Shown here one piece after another: positions 54,615-64,000 of a stretch of 64,000 nt of DNA (the stretch's first letter is position 1; each line of letters starts with the position of its first letter). This DNA is from Streptomyces smaragdinus (GTDB lineage Bacteria; Actinomycetota; Actinomycetes; Streptomycetales; Streptomycetaceae). Where the stretch lies: positions 434,001 to 498,000 of the forward strand of contig NZ_WEGJ01000003.1 of the NCBI RefSeq assembly GCF_009604385.1, read 5' to 3'. Made by a program: the position numbers and the translations under genes. The notes below the pieces were generated by a model, which made no database searches, had not been told where the DNA came from, and was given only the letters and a program-made list of their open reading frames with translations.

Positions 54615-55724
54615 TCAGGACGTGGACGACGCCCGCTCCCCGGCAAGCCGCCACGGACGCCGGACCGGCCCCGACACCGCCCGCCACCACGGCTCCTCCG
54701 GCAGCTTCCCCGCCGGCTCGAACGACTCCCCGGGGATGGGGAACGCCGCCGCCTGCCCCGCCCCCTCGGCCGCGTCCCGCGTCCACTCCCCCGGCTCCGC
54801 CCACGCGTGCGGCGCGAGGTTGAACGTCGCCCAGTGGATCGGCAGCAGCACCCCGCCGCGCAGATCCGCGTGCGCCCGCACGCCCTCCTCCGGCGTCATG
54901 TGGATGTCCGGCCAGTACTCCGAGTACGCCCCGATCTGCACCATCGCCGTGTCGAACGGCCCGTACTGCGCCCCGATCTCCGCGAACCCGGGAAAGTAGC
55001 CCGTGTCCCCGCTGTGGAAGACCCGGTGCCGCGGCCCGGCGGCGACCCACGAGGCCCACAGCGTCCGCTGCTTGTTACGGATCCCCCGCCCGCAGAAGTG
55101 CCGCGCCGGCGTCGCGGTGAGCGTCAGGCCCGCGACCTCCACGGACTCGTGCCAGTCGAGCTCGGCGATCCGCTCGATCGGCACCCCCCAGGCCTCCAGA
55201 TGCGCCCCCACGCCCAGCGGGACGGCGAACAGCACGTCGAGGGCGGCCAGTTCACGGATGGTCGGCATGTCGAGGTGGTCGTAGTGGTCGTGCGAGATGA
55301 CGACCGCGTCCAGCGGCCCCAGCTCGGCGAGCTTCACCGGCATCGGATGCAGCCGCTTCGGCCCCGCGAAGGCGAACGGCGAGCATCTCTGCCCCCACAC
55401 CGGGTCGAACAGCACCCGCCGCCCGTCGATCTCCGCCAGCACCGTGGCATGCCCCAGCCACGTGATCCGCAGCCCCGACTCCGGCGGCACGGAGAGCTCC
55501 GGCCGCCGCAGGGGGATCGCCCCCACGGGCCTGCGCCCCTCCCGCGACAGCAGCGCCCGCGTCATCTCCCACCGGGAGGCCGAGCCGGGCGCGGGAGTGC
55601 TGACCGCCGGGACGGGGTTACGGAAGGCATCCGTCCGCGGGTCGTAGTTCGGCGACCGGCGAATCCGCGCCAGCCGCTCACCACTGGACTCCGCGCCGAA
55701 GGCGGCGGGACGCAACGGACTCAT
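54615..55724 (-). CDS. MBL-fold metallohydrolase, UlaG/NAPE-PLD-like
   Basis: 369 residues. Metallo-beta-lactamase fold: WLGHATVLAEIDGRRVLFDPV, the metal motif SHDHYDHLD (HxHxDH), a further His at RHFCGRG, HSGDTGYFPGFAEIG with metal-ligand Asp, and the last His in LPIHWATF. Similar to bacterial NAPE-PLD-like and UlaG/RomA hydrolases; the natural substrate is unknown. GAAGGAG precedes the ATG at 55724. Downstream of the zinc operon but in its own unit. Confidence 0.88.
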   Translation of the reverse strand: MSPLRPAAFGAESSGERLARIRRSPNYDPRTDAFRNPVPAVSTPAPGSASRWEMTRALLSREGRRPVGAIPLRRPELSVPPESGLRITWLGHATVLAEIDGRRVLFDPVWGQRCSPFAFAGPKRLHPMPVKLAELGPLDAVVISHDHYDHLDMPTIRELAALDVLFAVPLGVGAHLEAWGVPIERIAELDWHESVEVAGLTLTATPARHFCGRGIRNKQRTLWASWVAAGPRHRVFHSGDTGYFPGFAEIGAQYGPFDTAMVQIGAYSEYWPDIHMTPEEGVRAHADLRGGVLLPIHWATFNLAPHAWAEPGEWTRDAAEGAGQAAAFPIPGESFEPAGKLPEEPWWRAVSGPVRRPWRLAGERASSTS

Positions 55725-55832
55725 GGGCACTCCTTCACCTCGAGGTGTCATCCCATGAACGCCCGGTGGGACGGTCGGTGTTCCTGAGGGCGGGAGTCCG
55801 GCACGCATCGTCAAGCACTGGACGCCCGGCGG

Positions 55833-56246
55833 CTAGTCGCCCTTCGCGCACTCCGCGCAGGTCCCGAAGATCTCCACCGTATGCGCCACGTCCACGAACC
55901 CGTGCTCCGCCGCGATCGCGTCCGCCCAGCTCTCCACCGCCGGCCCGTCGACCTCCACGGCCCGCCCGCAGACCCGGCACACCAGATGGTGGTGATGGTC
56001 ACCCGTCGAGCACCGCCGGTACACCGACTCGCCCTCGGTGGTCCGCAGCACGTCCACGTCCCCGGACTCGGCCAGGGACTGCAGCGTGCGGTAGACGGTA
56101 GTCAGCCCCACCGACTCACCGCGGTGCCGGAGCATGTCGTGCAGCTCCTGCGCACTGCGGAATTCGTCCACGTCGTCGAGCGCCGCGGCCACCGCGGCCC
56201 GCTGCCGGGTGGAGCGCCCGCGTACGGGGGGGCCTGCGGTCGTCAC
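55833..56246 (-). CDS. zur: Zinc uptake regulator Zur (Fur family)
   Basis: 137 residues. Fur-family HTH (RSTRQRAAVAAALDDVDEFRSAQELHDMLRHRGESVGLTTVYRTLQSLAESGDVDVLRT) and metal-binding half with HHHHLVCRVCG and a final CAEC (two CxxC pairs for the structural zinc). Represses zinc import when zinc-loaded. GTG start follows AGGAGG and overlaps the permease stop by four bases, so it belongs to the znu operon and is probably under its own control. Confidence 0.92.
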   Translation of the reverse strand: MTTAGPPVRGRSTRQRAAVAAALDDVDEFRSAQELHDMLRHRGESVGLTTVYRTLQSLAESGDVDVLRTTEGESVYRRCSTGDHHHHLVCRVCGRAVEVDGPAVESWADAIAAEHGFVDVAHTVEIFGTCAECAKGD

Positions 56247-57160
56247 GCTTGCCTCCTGCTGCCGGCTGTCGCTTCCGAACGGCCATTGTGCCAGGTGTCA
56301 CCCTCCTCCTTCGAGGCCCGCCCGCCCCCGCCCCCGCGCGCCGCACGTCTGGCCAGGGGCGCCGCCGCCACCGTCACCAGGGCGAACAGCGCGATGGCGA
56401 TCAGCACGATGCTCGCTCCCGGCGGCACGTCGCCGTAGTACGAGAACACGGTCCCGGAGACCGTCGAGAACGCGGCGAAGACCATCGCCAGCCCCAGCGT
56501 CGCCGCGAACCCCCGGGTGGCCTGCTGCGCCGCCGCCACCGGGATCACCATCAGCGCGCTGACCAGCAGCAGCCCCACGACCCGCATCGCGACGGTGACG
56601 GTCACCGCGGCGGTGACGGCCAGCAGCAGGTTCAGCACCCGCACCGGCAGCCCGCTGACCATGGCGAACTCCTCGTCCTGGCTGATCGCGAAGAACTGCC
56701 GCCGCAGCCCCAGCATGGTCAGCAGCACGAACACCGACAGACAGCTGATCACCACCAGGTCCTCCTGGCTGACCAGGGTGATCGCGCCGAAGAGATACGT
56801 GTTCAGATTGGCGGTCGACCCGCCCGGCGCCAGGTTGATGATCATGACACCGCCTGCCATACCGCCGTAGAACAGCATGGCCAGCGCGATGTCCCCGCGC
56901 GTCTTGCCGTACGACCGGATCAGCTCCATCCCGATCGCGCCGAGGACGGCGACGAGCACCGCCATCCACACCGGGCTGGTGTTGAGCAGGAACCCCAGCG
57001 CCACACCGGTGAGCGCGACGTGCCCGATGCCGTCGCCCATGATCGCCTGGCGGCGCTGGACGAGATACACGCCGACGGCCGGCGCGGACACCCCGACGAG
57101 CAGGGCGGCCAGCAGCGCGCGCTGCATGAAGGGGGGCTGCAGGAATTCAAGGATGTTCAT
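56243..57160 (-). CDS. znuB: Zinc ABC transporter, membrane permease
   Basis: 305 residues with eight to nine membrane segments. ABC-3 family features: LVQRRQAIMGDGIGHVALTGVALGFLL near the start, VGLLLVSALMVIPVAAAQQATRGF near the middle and YYGDVPPGASIVLIAIALF near the end. Forms the channel for Zn2+ with ZnuC. Coupled by four-base overlaps to znuC upstream and zur downstream. Confidence 0.93.
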   Translation of the reverse strand: MNILEFLQPPFMQRALLAALLVGVSAPAVGVYLVQRRQAIMGDGIGHVALTGVALGFLLNTSPVWMAVLVAVLGAIGMELIRSYGKTRGDIALAMLFYGGMAGGVMIINLAPGGSTANLNTYLFGAITLVSQEDLVVISCLSVFVLLTMLGLRRQFFAISQDEEFAMVSGLPVRVLNLLLAVTAAVTVTVAMRVVGLLLVSALMVIPVAAAQQATRGFAATLGLAMVFAAFSTVSGTVFSYYGDVPPGASIVLIAIALFALVTVAAAPLARRAARGGGGGRASKEEGDTWHNGRSEATAGSRRQA

Positions 57161-57933
57161 GTCAGAAGTCCTGTGGTCGGCGCGGGGGCGGCGTCGTGCG
57201 GGTGGCAGGTGGGGTCGTGGACGACGGCCGCCGACTCCGTACGGTCGTACACGTGCTCGACCACGCCGTCGCGCAGCAGCACGGAACGGTCGATGAGGGT
57301 CTCGAGCGGCCCCAGCTCGTGCAGGACGACGAGCGCGGACGCCCCGGCCGCGACCTGCTCGCGCAGGACGTCGGCGAGCACCTGCTGGCTGGCCAGGTCC
57401 ACGCCCGCCAGCGGCTCGTCCATGATCAGCAGCTCGGGTCCGGCGGCCAGCGCCCGGGCGATGAGCACTCGCTGGTGCTGCCCCCCGGACAGCCGCGCCA
57501 CGGAGTCCCGGGCCCGGTCGGCGAGCCCGACCTGCTCGATCGCCCGGTCCACGGCGGCCCGGTCCCGCCCGGTCAGCGGCCGCAGCCGGGACCGCGACAG
57601 CCGCCCGGAGGTGACGACCTCGCGCACGGTCGCCGGCACCCCGCTCGCGGCGGTGGACCGCTGCGGTACGTACCCGACGCGCCCCCAGTCGCCGAAGCGC
57701 CGCAGCGGGGTGCCGAAGAGCTCCACGGTCCCGGAGGTCAGCGGCACCTGGCCGACGAGGGAGCGGACGGCGGTGGACTTGCCGGAGCCGTTGGCGCCGA
57801 GGAGGGCGACGACCTCCCCGCGGGCGACGGTGAGGTCGATGCCGCGCAGCACGGGCCGCGTCCCCAGGGCGGCGTGGGCGTCACCGAGGCGGACGACCGG
57901 CACGTCCCCGGCGGCTGTCACTGGCTGGGACAT
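57157..57933 (-). CDS. znuC: Zinc ABC transporter, ATPase
   Basis: 258 residues. Walker A GANGSGKST (near residue 46), Q-loop, signature LSGGQHQRVLIARAL, Walker B LLIMDEPLAGVD and switch His in VVLHELG. Drives zinc import with ZnuB. Start at the ATG at 57933. Ends with an extension containing H.PT.HPHD, which might bind zinc. Confidence 0.93.
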   Translation of the reverse strand: MSQPVTAAGDVPVVRLGDAHAALGTRPVLRGIDLTVARGEVVALLGANGSGKSTAVRSLVGQVPLTSGTVELFGTPLRRFGDWGRVGYVPQRSTAASGVPATVREVVTSGRLSRSRLRPLTGRDRAAVDRAIEQVGLADRARDSVARLSGGQHQRVLIARALAAGPELLIMDEPLAGVDLASQQVLADVLREQVAAGASALVVLHELGPLETLIDRSVLLRDGVVEHVYDRTESAAVVHDPTCHPHDAAPAPTTGLLT

Positions 57934-57971
57934 GACGGGAGACCTCTCTGTCGTACGGTCCGCACGGGAGC

Positions 57972-58928
57972 TCATTTCGCGCCCAGCGCCTTCTGCAGCG
58001 CGGCGAGGTTCGCCCGCTGCACGGAGAAGTAGTCGTCGCCGCGGGAGTCGTCGGTGATGCCCTCGAGCGGGTCGAGGACGTCGGTCTTCAGCCCGAGGTC
58101 GCCGGCGAGGGTCTTGGCGGTGCGGTCGCTGACCAGCGTCTCGAAGAAGACGGTGCTGACGTCGTCGTGCCGGGCGATGTCGTGCAGGTCCTGGATGCGC
58201 CTGGCGCTGGGCTCGGACTCGGGGTCGAGGCCCTTGACGGCCTCCTGGATCAGTCCGTAGCGGTCGGCGAGGTAGCCGAAGGCGGCGTGGGTGGTGATGA
58301 AGGTGTCGGTCCCGCGGTTGCGCAGGCCCGCCTCGAACTCCTGGTCGAGCTTGTGGAGCCGGTCCACGAGATCCGCGGTGTTGGCCCTGTAGTCGGCGGC
58401 GTGGTCCGGGTCGGCCTTCTCGAGGGCGGCGCCGACCCCCTCGGCGACCTGGGCGTAGCGGACGGGGTCGATCCACAGATGCGGGTCGAGGCCGTTCTCG
58501 TCGGAGTGCTCGTGCCCCTCCTCGCCGTCCTCGTGGGCGTGGCCGTCCTCGGTGGTGCCGGTCTTCTCCAGGGTGGTGAAGGAGGTCGCCTCGACGACGT
58601 TCTCGACGCCGGACTGCTCGATGGCCTCGTCGACGGCGGGCTGCAGGCCCTTGAGGTAGACGATCATGCCGCTCTCGTAGAGCCGCGCGGTCTGCTTCGG
58701 GCTGAGCTCGAGGTCGTGCGGCTCGGTGCCGGGCTTGGTCAGCGTGGTGACCGCGACGTGGTCGCCGCCGATCTCCTCCGCCAGGAACTCCATCGGGTAG
58801 AACGACGCGCTGACCTTGAGACGTCCGTCGTCCGTCGTACCGGAGGCGGTGTCACCGCAGGCGGTGAGGCCGAGGACGGCGGCGCCGGCGAGGGCGGCCA
58901 CGGGTATGAGGCGACGGATACTGTTCAT
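57972..58928 (-). CDS. znuA: Zinc-binding lipoprotein of the ABC importer
   Basis: 318 residues. Lipoprotein signal with LTAC lipobox (near residue 20), then the cluster A-I fold: FYPMEFLAEEIGGDHVAVTTL, a His at EPHDLELSP, a His/Asp/Glu-rich loop (HAHEDGEEGHEHSDENG) typical of zinc-specific members, HLWIDPVRYAQ and ITTHAAFGYLADRYGL. Captures extracellular zinc. The ATG at 58928 seems to be the first base of the message. First gene of znuACB-zur. Confidence 0.94.
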   Translation of the reverse strand: MNSIRRLIPVAALAGAAVLGLTACGDTASGTTDDGRLKVSASFYPMEFLAEEIGGDHVAVTTLTKPGTEPHDLELSPKQTARLYESGMIVYLKGLQPAVDEAIEQSGVENVVEATSFTTLEKTGTTEDGHAHEDGEEGHEHSDENGLDPHLWIDPVRYAQVAEGVGAALEKADPDHAADYRANTADLVDRLHKLDQEFEAGLRNRGTDTFITTHAAFGYLADRYGLIQEAVKGLDPESEPSARRIQDLHDIARHDDVSTVFFETLVSDRTAKTLAGDLGLKTDVLDPLEGITDDSRGDDYFSVQRANLAALQKALGAK

Positions 58929-58965
58929 GACACTCATTTTCAACATTATTGGAAACGGTTGTCAA
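58928..58965 (-). promoter_or_regulatory. Zur box and leaderless promoter of znuACB-zur
   Basis: On the minus strand TTGACA (58960-58965), 18 bases and GAAAAT (58936-58941) precede the znuA ATG by seven bases, so transcription would start at the start codon. TGAAAATGAGTGTCA (58928-58942) is near-palindromic, resembles the Zur boxes known from Streptomyces, and covers both the -10 and the start codon. Confidence 0.6.
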
Positions 58966-59063
58966 CTTCCCGTCGAGGCATGTCGAACCCTTGGCGACAT
59001 TATGTCCGTAAAAGTGCGATTCAGCCGCATGGCCGGGGCGCCCCGGCAACGCCGCCACCCGAT

Positions 59064-59094
59064 TTGAATCCCGCCCCCCACCCGCCGGTAGGCT
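59064..59094 (+). promoter_or_regulatory. Possible promoter of glyS
   Basis: TTGAAT (59064-59069) and TAGGCT (59089-59094) are separated by 19 bases, about 40 bases before the glyS GTG. The spacer is slightly long. Confidence 0.4.
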
Positions 59095-59135
59095 GAGGGA
59101 CCGCTCCGTACACCGTCGTAAATGAAGAGAGCACC

Positions 59136-60518
59136 GTGGCCGCCGACAAGATCGACACCATCGTCAGCCTGAGCAAGCGCCGTGGCTTCGTCTACCCGTG
59201 CAGCGAGATCTACGGCGGACAGCGCGCCGCCTGGGACTACGGTCCGCTGGGCGTGGAGCTGAAGGAGAACATCAAGCGCCAGTGGTGGCGCAACATGGTC
59301 ACCGCGCGCGAGGACGTGGTGGGCCTGGACTCGTCGGTGATCCTCGCGACCGAGGTCTGGCAGGCCTCCGGTCATATCGCGACCTTCACCGACCCCCTCA
59401 CCGAGTGCACCTCCTGCCACAAGCGTTACCGCGCGGACCACCTCGAGGAGGCGTACGAGGCCAAGCACGGCCACCTCCCGGCCAACGGCCTCGCCGACAT
59501 CAACTGCCCGCACTGCGGCAACAAGGGCGCGTTCACCGAGCCCAAGCAGTTCTCCGGCCTGCTCTCCACCCACCTCGGGCCGACGCAGGACTCCGGCTCG
59601 GTCGCGTATCTGCGGCCCGAGACCGCCCAGGGCATCTTCACCAACTTCGCCCAGGTGCAGGTCTCCTCGCGGAAGAAGCCCCCGTTCGGCATCGCGCAGA
59701 CGGGCAAGTCCTTCCGCAACGAGATCACGCCCGGCAACTTCATCTTCCGTACCCGCGAGTTCGAGCAGATGGAGATGGAGTTCTTCGTCAAGCCGGGCGA
59801 GGACGAGCAGTGGCACGAGTACTGGATGGCCGAGCGCTGGAACTGGTACCGCGACCTCGGCATGCGTGAAGAGAACATGCGCTGGTACGAGCACGCCAAG
59901 GAGAAGCTCTCCCACTACTCCAAGCGCACCGTCGACATCGAGTACCGCTTCAACTTCGGCGGCACCGAGTTCTCGGAGCTGGAGGGCATCGCCAACCGCA
60001 CCGACTACGACCTCAAGGCGCACTCCGCCGCCTCCGGCCAGGACCTGGTGTACTTCGACCAGGAGGCCGGCGAGCGCTGGACCCCGTTCGTCATCGAGCC
60101 GGCGGCCGGCCTCAACCGCGCCATGCTGGCCTTCCTCCTCGACGCCTACATCGAGGACGAGGCGCCCAACGCCAAGGGCAAGATGGAAAAGCGCAACCTG
60201 CTCCGCCTCGACCCCCGGCTGGCCCCGGTGAAGGTCGCCGTGCTGCCGCTGTCCCGTAACACGGACCTCTCGCCCAAGGCGAAGGGCCTGGCCGCGGATC
60301 TGCGCAAGCACTGGAACATCGAGTTCGACGACGCCGGCGCCATCGGCCGCCGCTACCGCCGCCAGGACGAGATCGGCACGCCGTTCTGCGTCACCGTCGA
60401 CTTCGACACCCTCGAGGACAACGCGGTGACCGTACGCGAGCGCGACACGATGAAGCAGGAGCGGGTGTCGCTGGACCAGGTGGAGTCGTACCTGGCCGGC
60501 CGGCTCATCGGCTGCTGA
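59136..60518 (+). CDS. glyS: Glycyl-tRNA synthetase, dimeric (alpha2) type
   Basis: 460 residues. Class II synthetase of the alpha2 (archaeal/eukaryotic) type used by actinobacteria. Motif 2 [34 protein letters not shown], motif 3 [18 protein letters not shown], and the N-terminal [26 protein letters not shown]. Contains two Cys pairs ([16 protein letters not shown]) for a zinc ribbon insert. C-terminal anticodon-binding domain ends AGRLIG. GTG start after GAAGAGAG. Essential. Confidence 0.96.
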   Translation: MAADKIDTIVSLSKRRGFVYPCSEIYGGQRAAWDYGPLGVELKENIKRQWWRNMVTAREDVVGLDSSVILATEVWQASGHIATFTDPLTECTSCHKRYRADHLEEAYEAKHGHLPANGLADINCPHCGNKGAFTEPKQFSGLLSTHLGPTQDSGSVAYLRPETAQGIFTNFAQVQVSSRKKPPFGIAQTGKSFRNEITPGNFIFRTREFEQMEMEFFVKPGEDEQWHEYWMAERWNWYRDLGMREENMRWYEHAKEKLSHYSKRTVDIEYRFNFGGTEFSELEGIANRTDYDLKAHSAASGQDLVYFDQEAGERWTPFVIEPAAGLNRAMLAFLLDAYIEDEAPNAKGKMEKRNLLRLDPRLAPVKVAVLPLSRNTDLSPKAKGLAADLRKHWNIEFDDAGAIGRRYRRQDEIGTPFCVTVDFDTLEDNAVTVRERDTMKQERVSLDQVESYLAGRLIGC

Positions 60519-60526
60519 AGCCCGCG

Positions 60527-60566
60527 CAAAGGGCCGCCGCCGGGGATTCCCGGCGGCGGCCCTTTG
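60527..60566. terminator. Perfect 18-base hairpin terminator
   Basis: An 18-base perfect stem (60527-60544 with 60549-60566) around a GATT loop lies between glyS and the convergent uppS. The outer AAA/TTT pairs give a short T-run on either strand. Confidence 0.88.
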
Positions 60567-60581
60567 TGCTGTCCCGGTGGA

Positions 60582-61409
60582 TCAGCCCGCGGTCGTCTGC
60601 TCCACGATCTCGTTCGGGATCGCGCCGCCGAAGCGGCGGTCGCGCGACGCGTACTCCAGACAGGCCCGCCACAGGTCGCGGCGGTCGAAATCCGGCCACA
60701 GGATGTCCTGGAACACCATCTCCGCGTACGCCGACTGCCAGATCAGGAAGTTGGACGTACGCATCTCGCCCGACGGGCGGACGAACAGATCCACGTCCGG
60801 CATGTCCGGGTGGTACAGATAGCGCGTCAGGGTCTTCTCGTTGACCTTCGACGGGTCGAGGCGGCCCGCCGCGACATCCGCCGCCAGCGCCGCCGCGGCG
60901 TCGGCGATCTCCGCCCGGCCGCCGTAGTTGACGCACATGTAGAGCGTCAGGCCGTCGTTGCCCTTCGTCTGCTCCTCGGCGACCTGGAGCTCCTTGACGA
61001 CGCTCTTCCACAGCTTGGGCATCCGCCCGGCCCAGCGGATCCGCACCCCGAGGGCGTCCAGCTCGTCGCGGCGGCGGTGGATGACGTCGCGGTTGAAGTT
61101 CATCAGGAAGCGGACCTCGTCCGGGGAGCGCTTCCAGTTCTCGGTGGAGAAGGCGTAGAGGGAGAGGTCCTTGACGCCGATCTCCAGACAGCCCTTGACC
61201 ACGTCCAGGACGACGCTCTCGCCGATCTTGTGGCCCTCGGTACGGGGCAGCCCGCGCTCCTTGGCCCAGCGGCCGTTGCCGTCCATCACGATCGCCACAT
61301 GTCCCGGGACCAGCTCGCCGGGGATCTTCGGCGGCCGGGCGCCGGAGGGGTGCGGGTCAGGTGCCCGGTACTCGCGCCGGGGGCGGCCCAGGATCCCTCG
61401 TCGTGCCAT
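60582..61409 (-). CDS. uppS: Isoprenyl transferase (undecaprenyl diphosphate synthase family)
   Basis: 275 residues. cis-Prenyltransferase that extends allylic diphosphates to polyprenyl lipid carriers. Signature [24 protein letters not shown] with catalytic Asp, [19 protein letters not shown], and [30 protein letters not shown] near the C-terminus. Start taken at MARRGILG (ATG 61409); a GTG three codons upstream is also possible. Lies 45 bases downstream of recO. Confidence 0.93.
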   Translation of the reverse strand: MARRGILGRPRREYRAPDPHPSGARPPKIPGELVPGHVAIVMDGNGRWAKERGLPRTEGHKIGESVVLDVVKGCLEIGVKDLSLYAFSTENWKRSPDEVRFLMNFNRDVIHRRRDELDALGVRIRWAGRMPKLWKSVVKELQVAEEQTKGNDGLTLYMCVNYGGRAEIADAAAALAADVAAGRLDPSKVNEKTLTRYLYHPDMPDVDLFVRPSGEMRTSNFLIWQSAYAEMVFQDILWPDFDRRDLWRACLEYASRDRRFGGAIPNEIVEQTTAG

Positions 61410-61454
61410 GTGCGTAACTCTCCGATCCCTCACGTGTCCCTCTGGACGGCGGCG

Positions 61455-62201
61455 TCACTTCTCCACGTACCGCAGCGAGCGCAGTCCACGCTCCAGATGC
61501 CAGTGCAGGTACGCCGCCACCAGACCGCTGCCCTCCCGTACGTGCCGGGACTCCGCGGTGTCCGCGGCGGCCCAGTCACCGGTGAGCAGCGCGCCGAGCA
61601 GGGCGACGGCCTCCGGAGAGGGTACGACGCTACCCGGCACCCGGCAGTCACCGCACACCACTCCCCCGGCGGCGACCGAGAAGAATCGGTTCGGGCCGGA
61701 TATGCCGCACTTGGCGCAGTCGGCGAACGACGCGGCGTAGCCGTTGACGGCCAGCGACCGCAGCAGGAACGCGTCCAGCACCAGCCCCGGCGCGTGCTCC
61801 CCGGCGGCCAGCGTGCGCAGGGCGCCGACGACCAGGAGGTACTGCTGGACGGCCGGCTCGCCCTCGTGGTCGGTGAAGCGCTCGGCGGTCTCCAGGATCG
61901 CGGTGCCGGCGGTGTAGCGGGTGTAGTCGGCGACGACGGCGCTGCCGTACGGGGCGATGGTCTCCGTCTGCGTGCACATGGGCAGACCCCGGCCGATCAG
62001 CTCGGCGCCGCGGGCGAAGAGCTGGACGTCCACGTGGGAGAAGGGCTCGAGGCGGGCGCCGAACTTCGACTTCGTCCGGCGCACGCCGCGGGCCACGGCG
62101 CGGACGCGGCCGTGGTTGCGGGTGAGGAGGGTGATGATCCGGTCCGCCTCGCCCAGTTTCTGCGTACGGAGGACGACTGCGTCGTCGCGGAACAGGGTCA
62201 T
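61455..62201 (-). CDS. recO: DNA repair protein RecO
   Basis: 248 residues. N-terminal OB fold (LFRDDAVVLRTQKLGEADRIITLLTRNHGRVRAVARGVRRTKSKFGARLEPFSHVDVQLFARG), helical middle, and a zinc finger with C..CGISG...VVCGDCR. Helps load RecA on SSB-coated gaps (RecFOR pathway). ATG at 62201. Located between uppS and the CNNM gene, as in many actinobacteria. Confidence 0.93.
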   Translation of the reverse strand: MTLFRDDAVVLRTQKLGEADRIITLLTRNHGRVRAVARGVRRTKSKFGARLEPFSHVDVQLFARGAELIGRGLPMCTQTETIAPYGSAVVADYTRYTAGTAILETAERFTDHEGEPAVQQYLLVVGALRTLAAGEHAPGLVLDAFLLRSLAVNGYAASFADCAKCGISGPNRFFSVAAGGVVCGDCRVPGSVVPSPEAVALLGALLTGDWAAADTAESRHVREGSGLVAAYLHWHLERGLRSLRYVEK

Positions 62202-62230
62202 GGGGGTGATTCTCCCTCATGGGGCGACGG

Positions 62231-63541
62231 TCAGGCCCCGTCCTCCCCGGGAGCCGTCCGGACCGGCTCCACCAGGACCGTGACGATCTTGTTGCGGCGG
62301 CCCGCCGCCGACTCCGCCGTCAGTCTCAGGGCCGTCAGGCCCGGGTCCGAGCCGTCGTGCGAGACGTCCACCTCGCCCGTGGCGCCCGCGATCGGGACGC
62401 GGCCCAGGGACTTCGCCAGGAGGCCGCCCACCGTCTCCACGTCCTCGTCGTCGAGCTCCAGGTCGTACAGCTCGCCGAGGTCGCCGATGTCCAGGCGGGC
62501 CGTGACCCGGTAGCGCTGTTCGCCCAGCGGCTCCACCGGCGGGAGCTCCCGGTCGTACTCGTCGGTGATCTCGCCGACGATCTCCTCCAGGATGTCCTCG
62601 ATGGTGACGATCCCGGCCGTCGAGCCGTACTCGTCGATCACCACCGCCACATGGATCCGCCGCCGCTGCATCTCCCGCAGCATGTCGTCCGCGTTCTTCG
62701 TGTCCGGCACGAAGAACGCCGGGCGCATCGCGGAGGACACCGGCTCGGACTCCGACTCGCGGTTGATGTGCGTACGGCGTGCCAGGTCCTTCACGTACAC
62801 GATGCCGACGACGTCGTCCTCGTTCTCCCCGGTCACCGGGATCCGTGAGAAGCCCGAGCGCAGCGCCAGCGTCAGCGCCTGCCGGATCGTCTTGAAGCGT
62901 TCGATGGTCACCACATCCGTGCGCGGCACCATCACCTCCCGCACGAGGGTGTCGCCGAGCTCGAAGACCGAGTGGACCATACGGGCCTCCTCGTCCTCGA
63001 TCAGCGACTCCTTCTCCGCGAGGTCCACCATCGCCCGCAGCTCCTGCTCGGAGGCGAACGGGCCCATCCGGTAGCCCTTGCCGGGCGTCAGCGCGTTACC
63101 GACGAGGATCAGCAGCCGCGGCACCGGGCCCATGATCCGCGCCAGCGGCAGCAGTACGTACGCGGCGGCCGTCGTCGTACCGACCGGGTGCTGGCGGCCG
63201 ATCGTGCGCGGCGAGACGCCCACCGCCACGAAGGACACCAGCACCATCACGCCGATCGCGACCGTCAGCGCCTGCCAGGTGCCCTGGACGCGCTCCAGGC
63301 TGACGTACGTCACCAGCGCCGCGGCGCCCATCTCGCACGCCACGCGCACCAGCAGCGCCACGTTCAGATACCGCACCGGGTCCGCGGCCACCGCCGTCAG
63401 CTTCGCGCTGCCGCGCCGGCCGGCCCGTACCGCCTCCTCCGCGGAGATCCGCGTGGTCCGCGCCAGACCGGCCTCCGCGCAGGCCGCCAGCCAGGCCACG
63501 ACGACCAGCAGCACCGCCAGGACGATCAGCTGACCGGTCAT
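62231..63541 (-). CDS. CNNM/CorC-type membrane protein with CBS pair
   Basis: 436 residues. N-terminal DUF21/CNNM domain with about three membrane helices ([21 protein letters not shown], then two further segments), an acidic helical region ([40 protein letters not shown]), two CBS domains ([38 protein letters not shown]) and a C-terminal CorC/HlyC domain. Probably Mg2+ transport or homeostasis; older annotations say hemolysin. ATG at 63541 overlaps the ybeY stop by four bases. Confidence 0.92.
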   Translation of the reverse strand: MTGQLIVLAVLLVVVAWLAACAEAGLARTTRISAEEAVRAGRRGSAKLTAVAADPVRYLNVALLVRVACEMGAAALVTYVSLERVQGTWQALTVAIGVMVLVSFVAVGVSPRTIGRQHPVGTTTAAAYVLLPLARIMGPVPRLLILVGNALTPGKGYRMGPFASEQELRAMVDLAEKESLIEDEEARMVHSVFELGDTLVREVMVPRTDVVTIERFKTIRQALTLALRSGFSRIPVTGENEDDVVGIVYVKDLARRTHINRESESEPVSSAMRPAFFVPDTKNADDMLREMQRRRIHVAVVIDEYGSTAGIVTIEDILEEIVGEITDEYDRELPPVEPLGEQRYRVTARLDIGDLGELYDLELDDEDVETVGGLLAKSLGRVPIAGATGEVDVSHDGSDPGLTALRLTAESAAGRRNKIVTVLVEPVRTAPGEDGA

Positions 63542-64000
63542 CGGGTGGTGGGCGCCGGCGACGGGCCCTCGATCCCCCGCTCGGCGCGCCAGCCGTCCAC
63601 GATCGCCTTCTGCAGTCCGAACATCTCGGCCTTCTCGTCCGGGTCCTCGTGGTCGTACCCGAGCAGATGCAGCACCCCGTGCACGGTGAGCAGCTGCAGC
63701 TCCTCGTCCATGGAGTGCTTCGACGGCGCGTCCGCGCCCTGCTTGGCGGCGACCTCCGGGCACAGCACGATGTCCCCGAGCAGCCCCTGGACGGGCTCTT
63801 CGTCGTCCTTCGCCGGCGGGCGCAGCTCGTCCATGGGGAACGACATCACGTCCGTCGGGCCCGGCTCGTCCATCCACTGCACGTGCAGCTGCTCCATCGC
63901 GGCGGCATCGACCACGATCACGCTGAGCTCGGACAGCGGATGGATCCGCATCCGGGTCAGCGCGTACCGGGCGATGTCCAGGACGGCCTGCTCGTCGATG
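63538..64000 (-). CDS. ybeY: Endoribonuclease YbeY, 5' end beyond the window
   Basis: 154 codons are visible; the start is outside the right edge. The zinc motif [12 protein letters not shown] (HxxxHxxGxxH) and the conserved [12 protein letters not shown] block are present, with the upstream stretch [17 protein letters not shown] typical of the family's N-terminus. YbeY is a single-strand-specific endoribonuclease in rRNA maturation and ribosome quality control. It overlaps the CNNM gene by four bases. Confidence 0.94.
   Translation of the reverse strand, partial: IDEQAVLDIARYALTRMRIHPLSELSVIVVDAAAMEQLHVQWMDEPGPTDVMSFPMDELRPPAKDDEEPVQGLLGDIVLCPEVAAKQGADAPSKHSMDEELQLLTVHGVLHLLGYDHEDPDEKAEMFGLQKAIVDGWRAERGIEGPSPAPTTR

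Noticed and set aside
58996..59006. GACATTATGTC near-palindrome between znuA and glyS as a second Zur site
   Set aside because: Lacks the TGAAAAT core expected of a Zur box and is not in a clear promoter position.

Overview
This window reads as core chromosome of a Streptomyces or a very close relative. The sequence is very GC-rich, almost all of it is coding, and GTG starts and four-base ATGA overlaps are common. It carries a complete conservon (cvnABCDE), GlnR-type nitrogen boxes, a Zur-regulated zinc importer and an actinobacterial gene order around glyS, znuACB-zur, uppS, recO and ybeY. I saw no rRNA, tRNA, insertion sequence, CRISPR array or phage module. The left 2.3 kb looks more accessory than the rest: small unknown genes beside an HTH-TPR regulator.

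Layout. 1-2301: two small unknown genes and an HTH-TPR regulator. 2306-6044: CutA, a second methionine aminopeptidase behind an unusual AT-rich palindromic promoter, a secreted subtilisin with a P-domain, and a Nudix hydrolase. 6215-10433: an RclA-like flavin disulfide reductase, a GNAT acetyltransferase, a dGTPase-like HD protein and a sirohydrochlorin chelatase. 10594-14170: assimilatory nitrate reductase NasA, a DUF4328-like membrane protein and a TauE/SafE exporter. 14389-18277: the conservon. 18282-21193: a RibD/DHFR-like reductase, a MarR regulator with a divergent DinB/MDMPI-type protein, and a PD-(D/E)XK-like orphan. 21363-25478: a stand-alone FAD reductase, then NirB and NirD, behind two GlnR boxes. 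25565-29264: SDR, methyltransferase, PH-like membrane protein, SanA/YdcF protein and HIT protein. 29380-37207: pyruvate phosphate dikinase, a ROK regulator and two (alpha/alpha)6-barrel glycosidases. 37211-42303: two MFS exporters, an MmyB-like regulator and DusB. 42304-45716: a WXG/type VII-like cassette and a lipoprotein. 45731-46732: an ArsR-like regulator. 47006-54394: a five-gene SWIM / unknown / VWA / MoxR / DUF5682 operon. 54615-64000: an MBL-fold hydrolase, zur-znuBCA, glyS, uppS, recO, a CNNM/CorC protein and ybeY (cut by the right edge).

How the genes connect. NasA reduces nitrate to nitrite and NirBD reduces nitrite to ammonium; the chelatase beside nasA could supply the iron step of siroheme synthesis for NirB. 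The ROK regulator is divergent from the two glycosidases and probably controls them. ZnuACB and Zur form one zinc-uptake unit.

The best candidate for an undescribed system is the operon at 47006-54394. A MoxR ATPase and a VWA protein are combined with a SWIM zinc protein, an unknown 462-residue protein and a DUF5682 protein whose N-terminal half shows TraB/TIKI/erythromycin-esterase-like motifs. Second is the cassette at 42304-45180, where a WXG-like protein carries a long Ala/Gly-rich, alternating-residue C-terminal domain. Regulatory DNA is also rich here: several promoter/start arrangements look leaderless, and paired inverted repeats occur at 19511-19547 and across 32125-32506.
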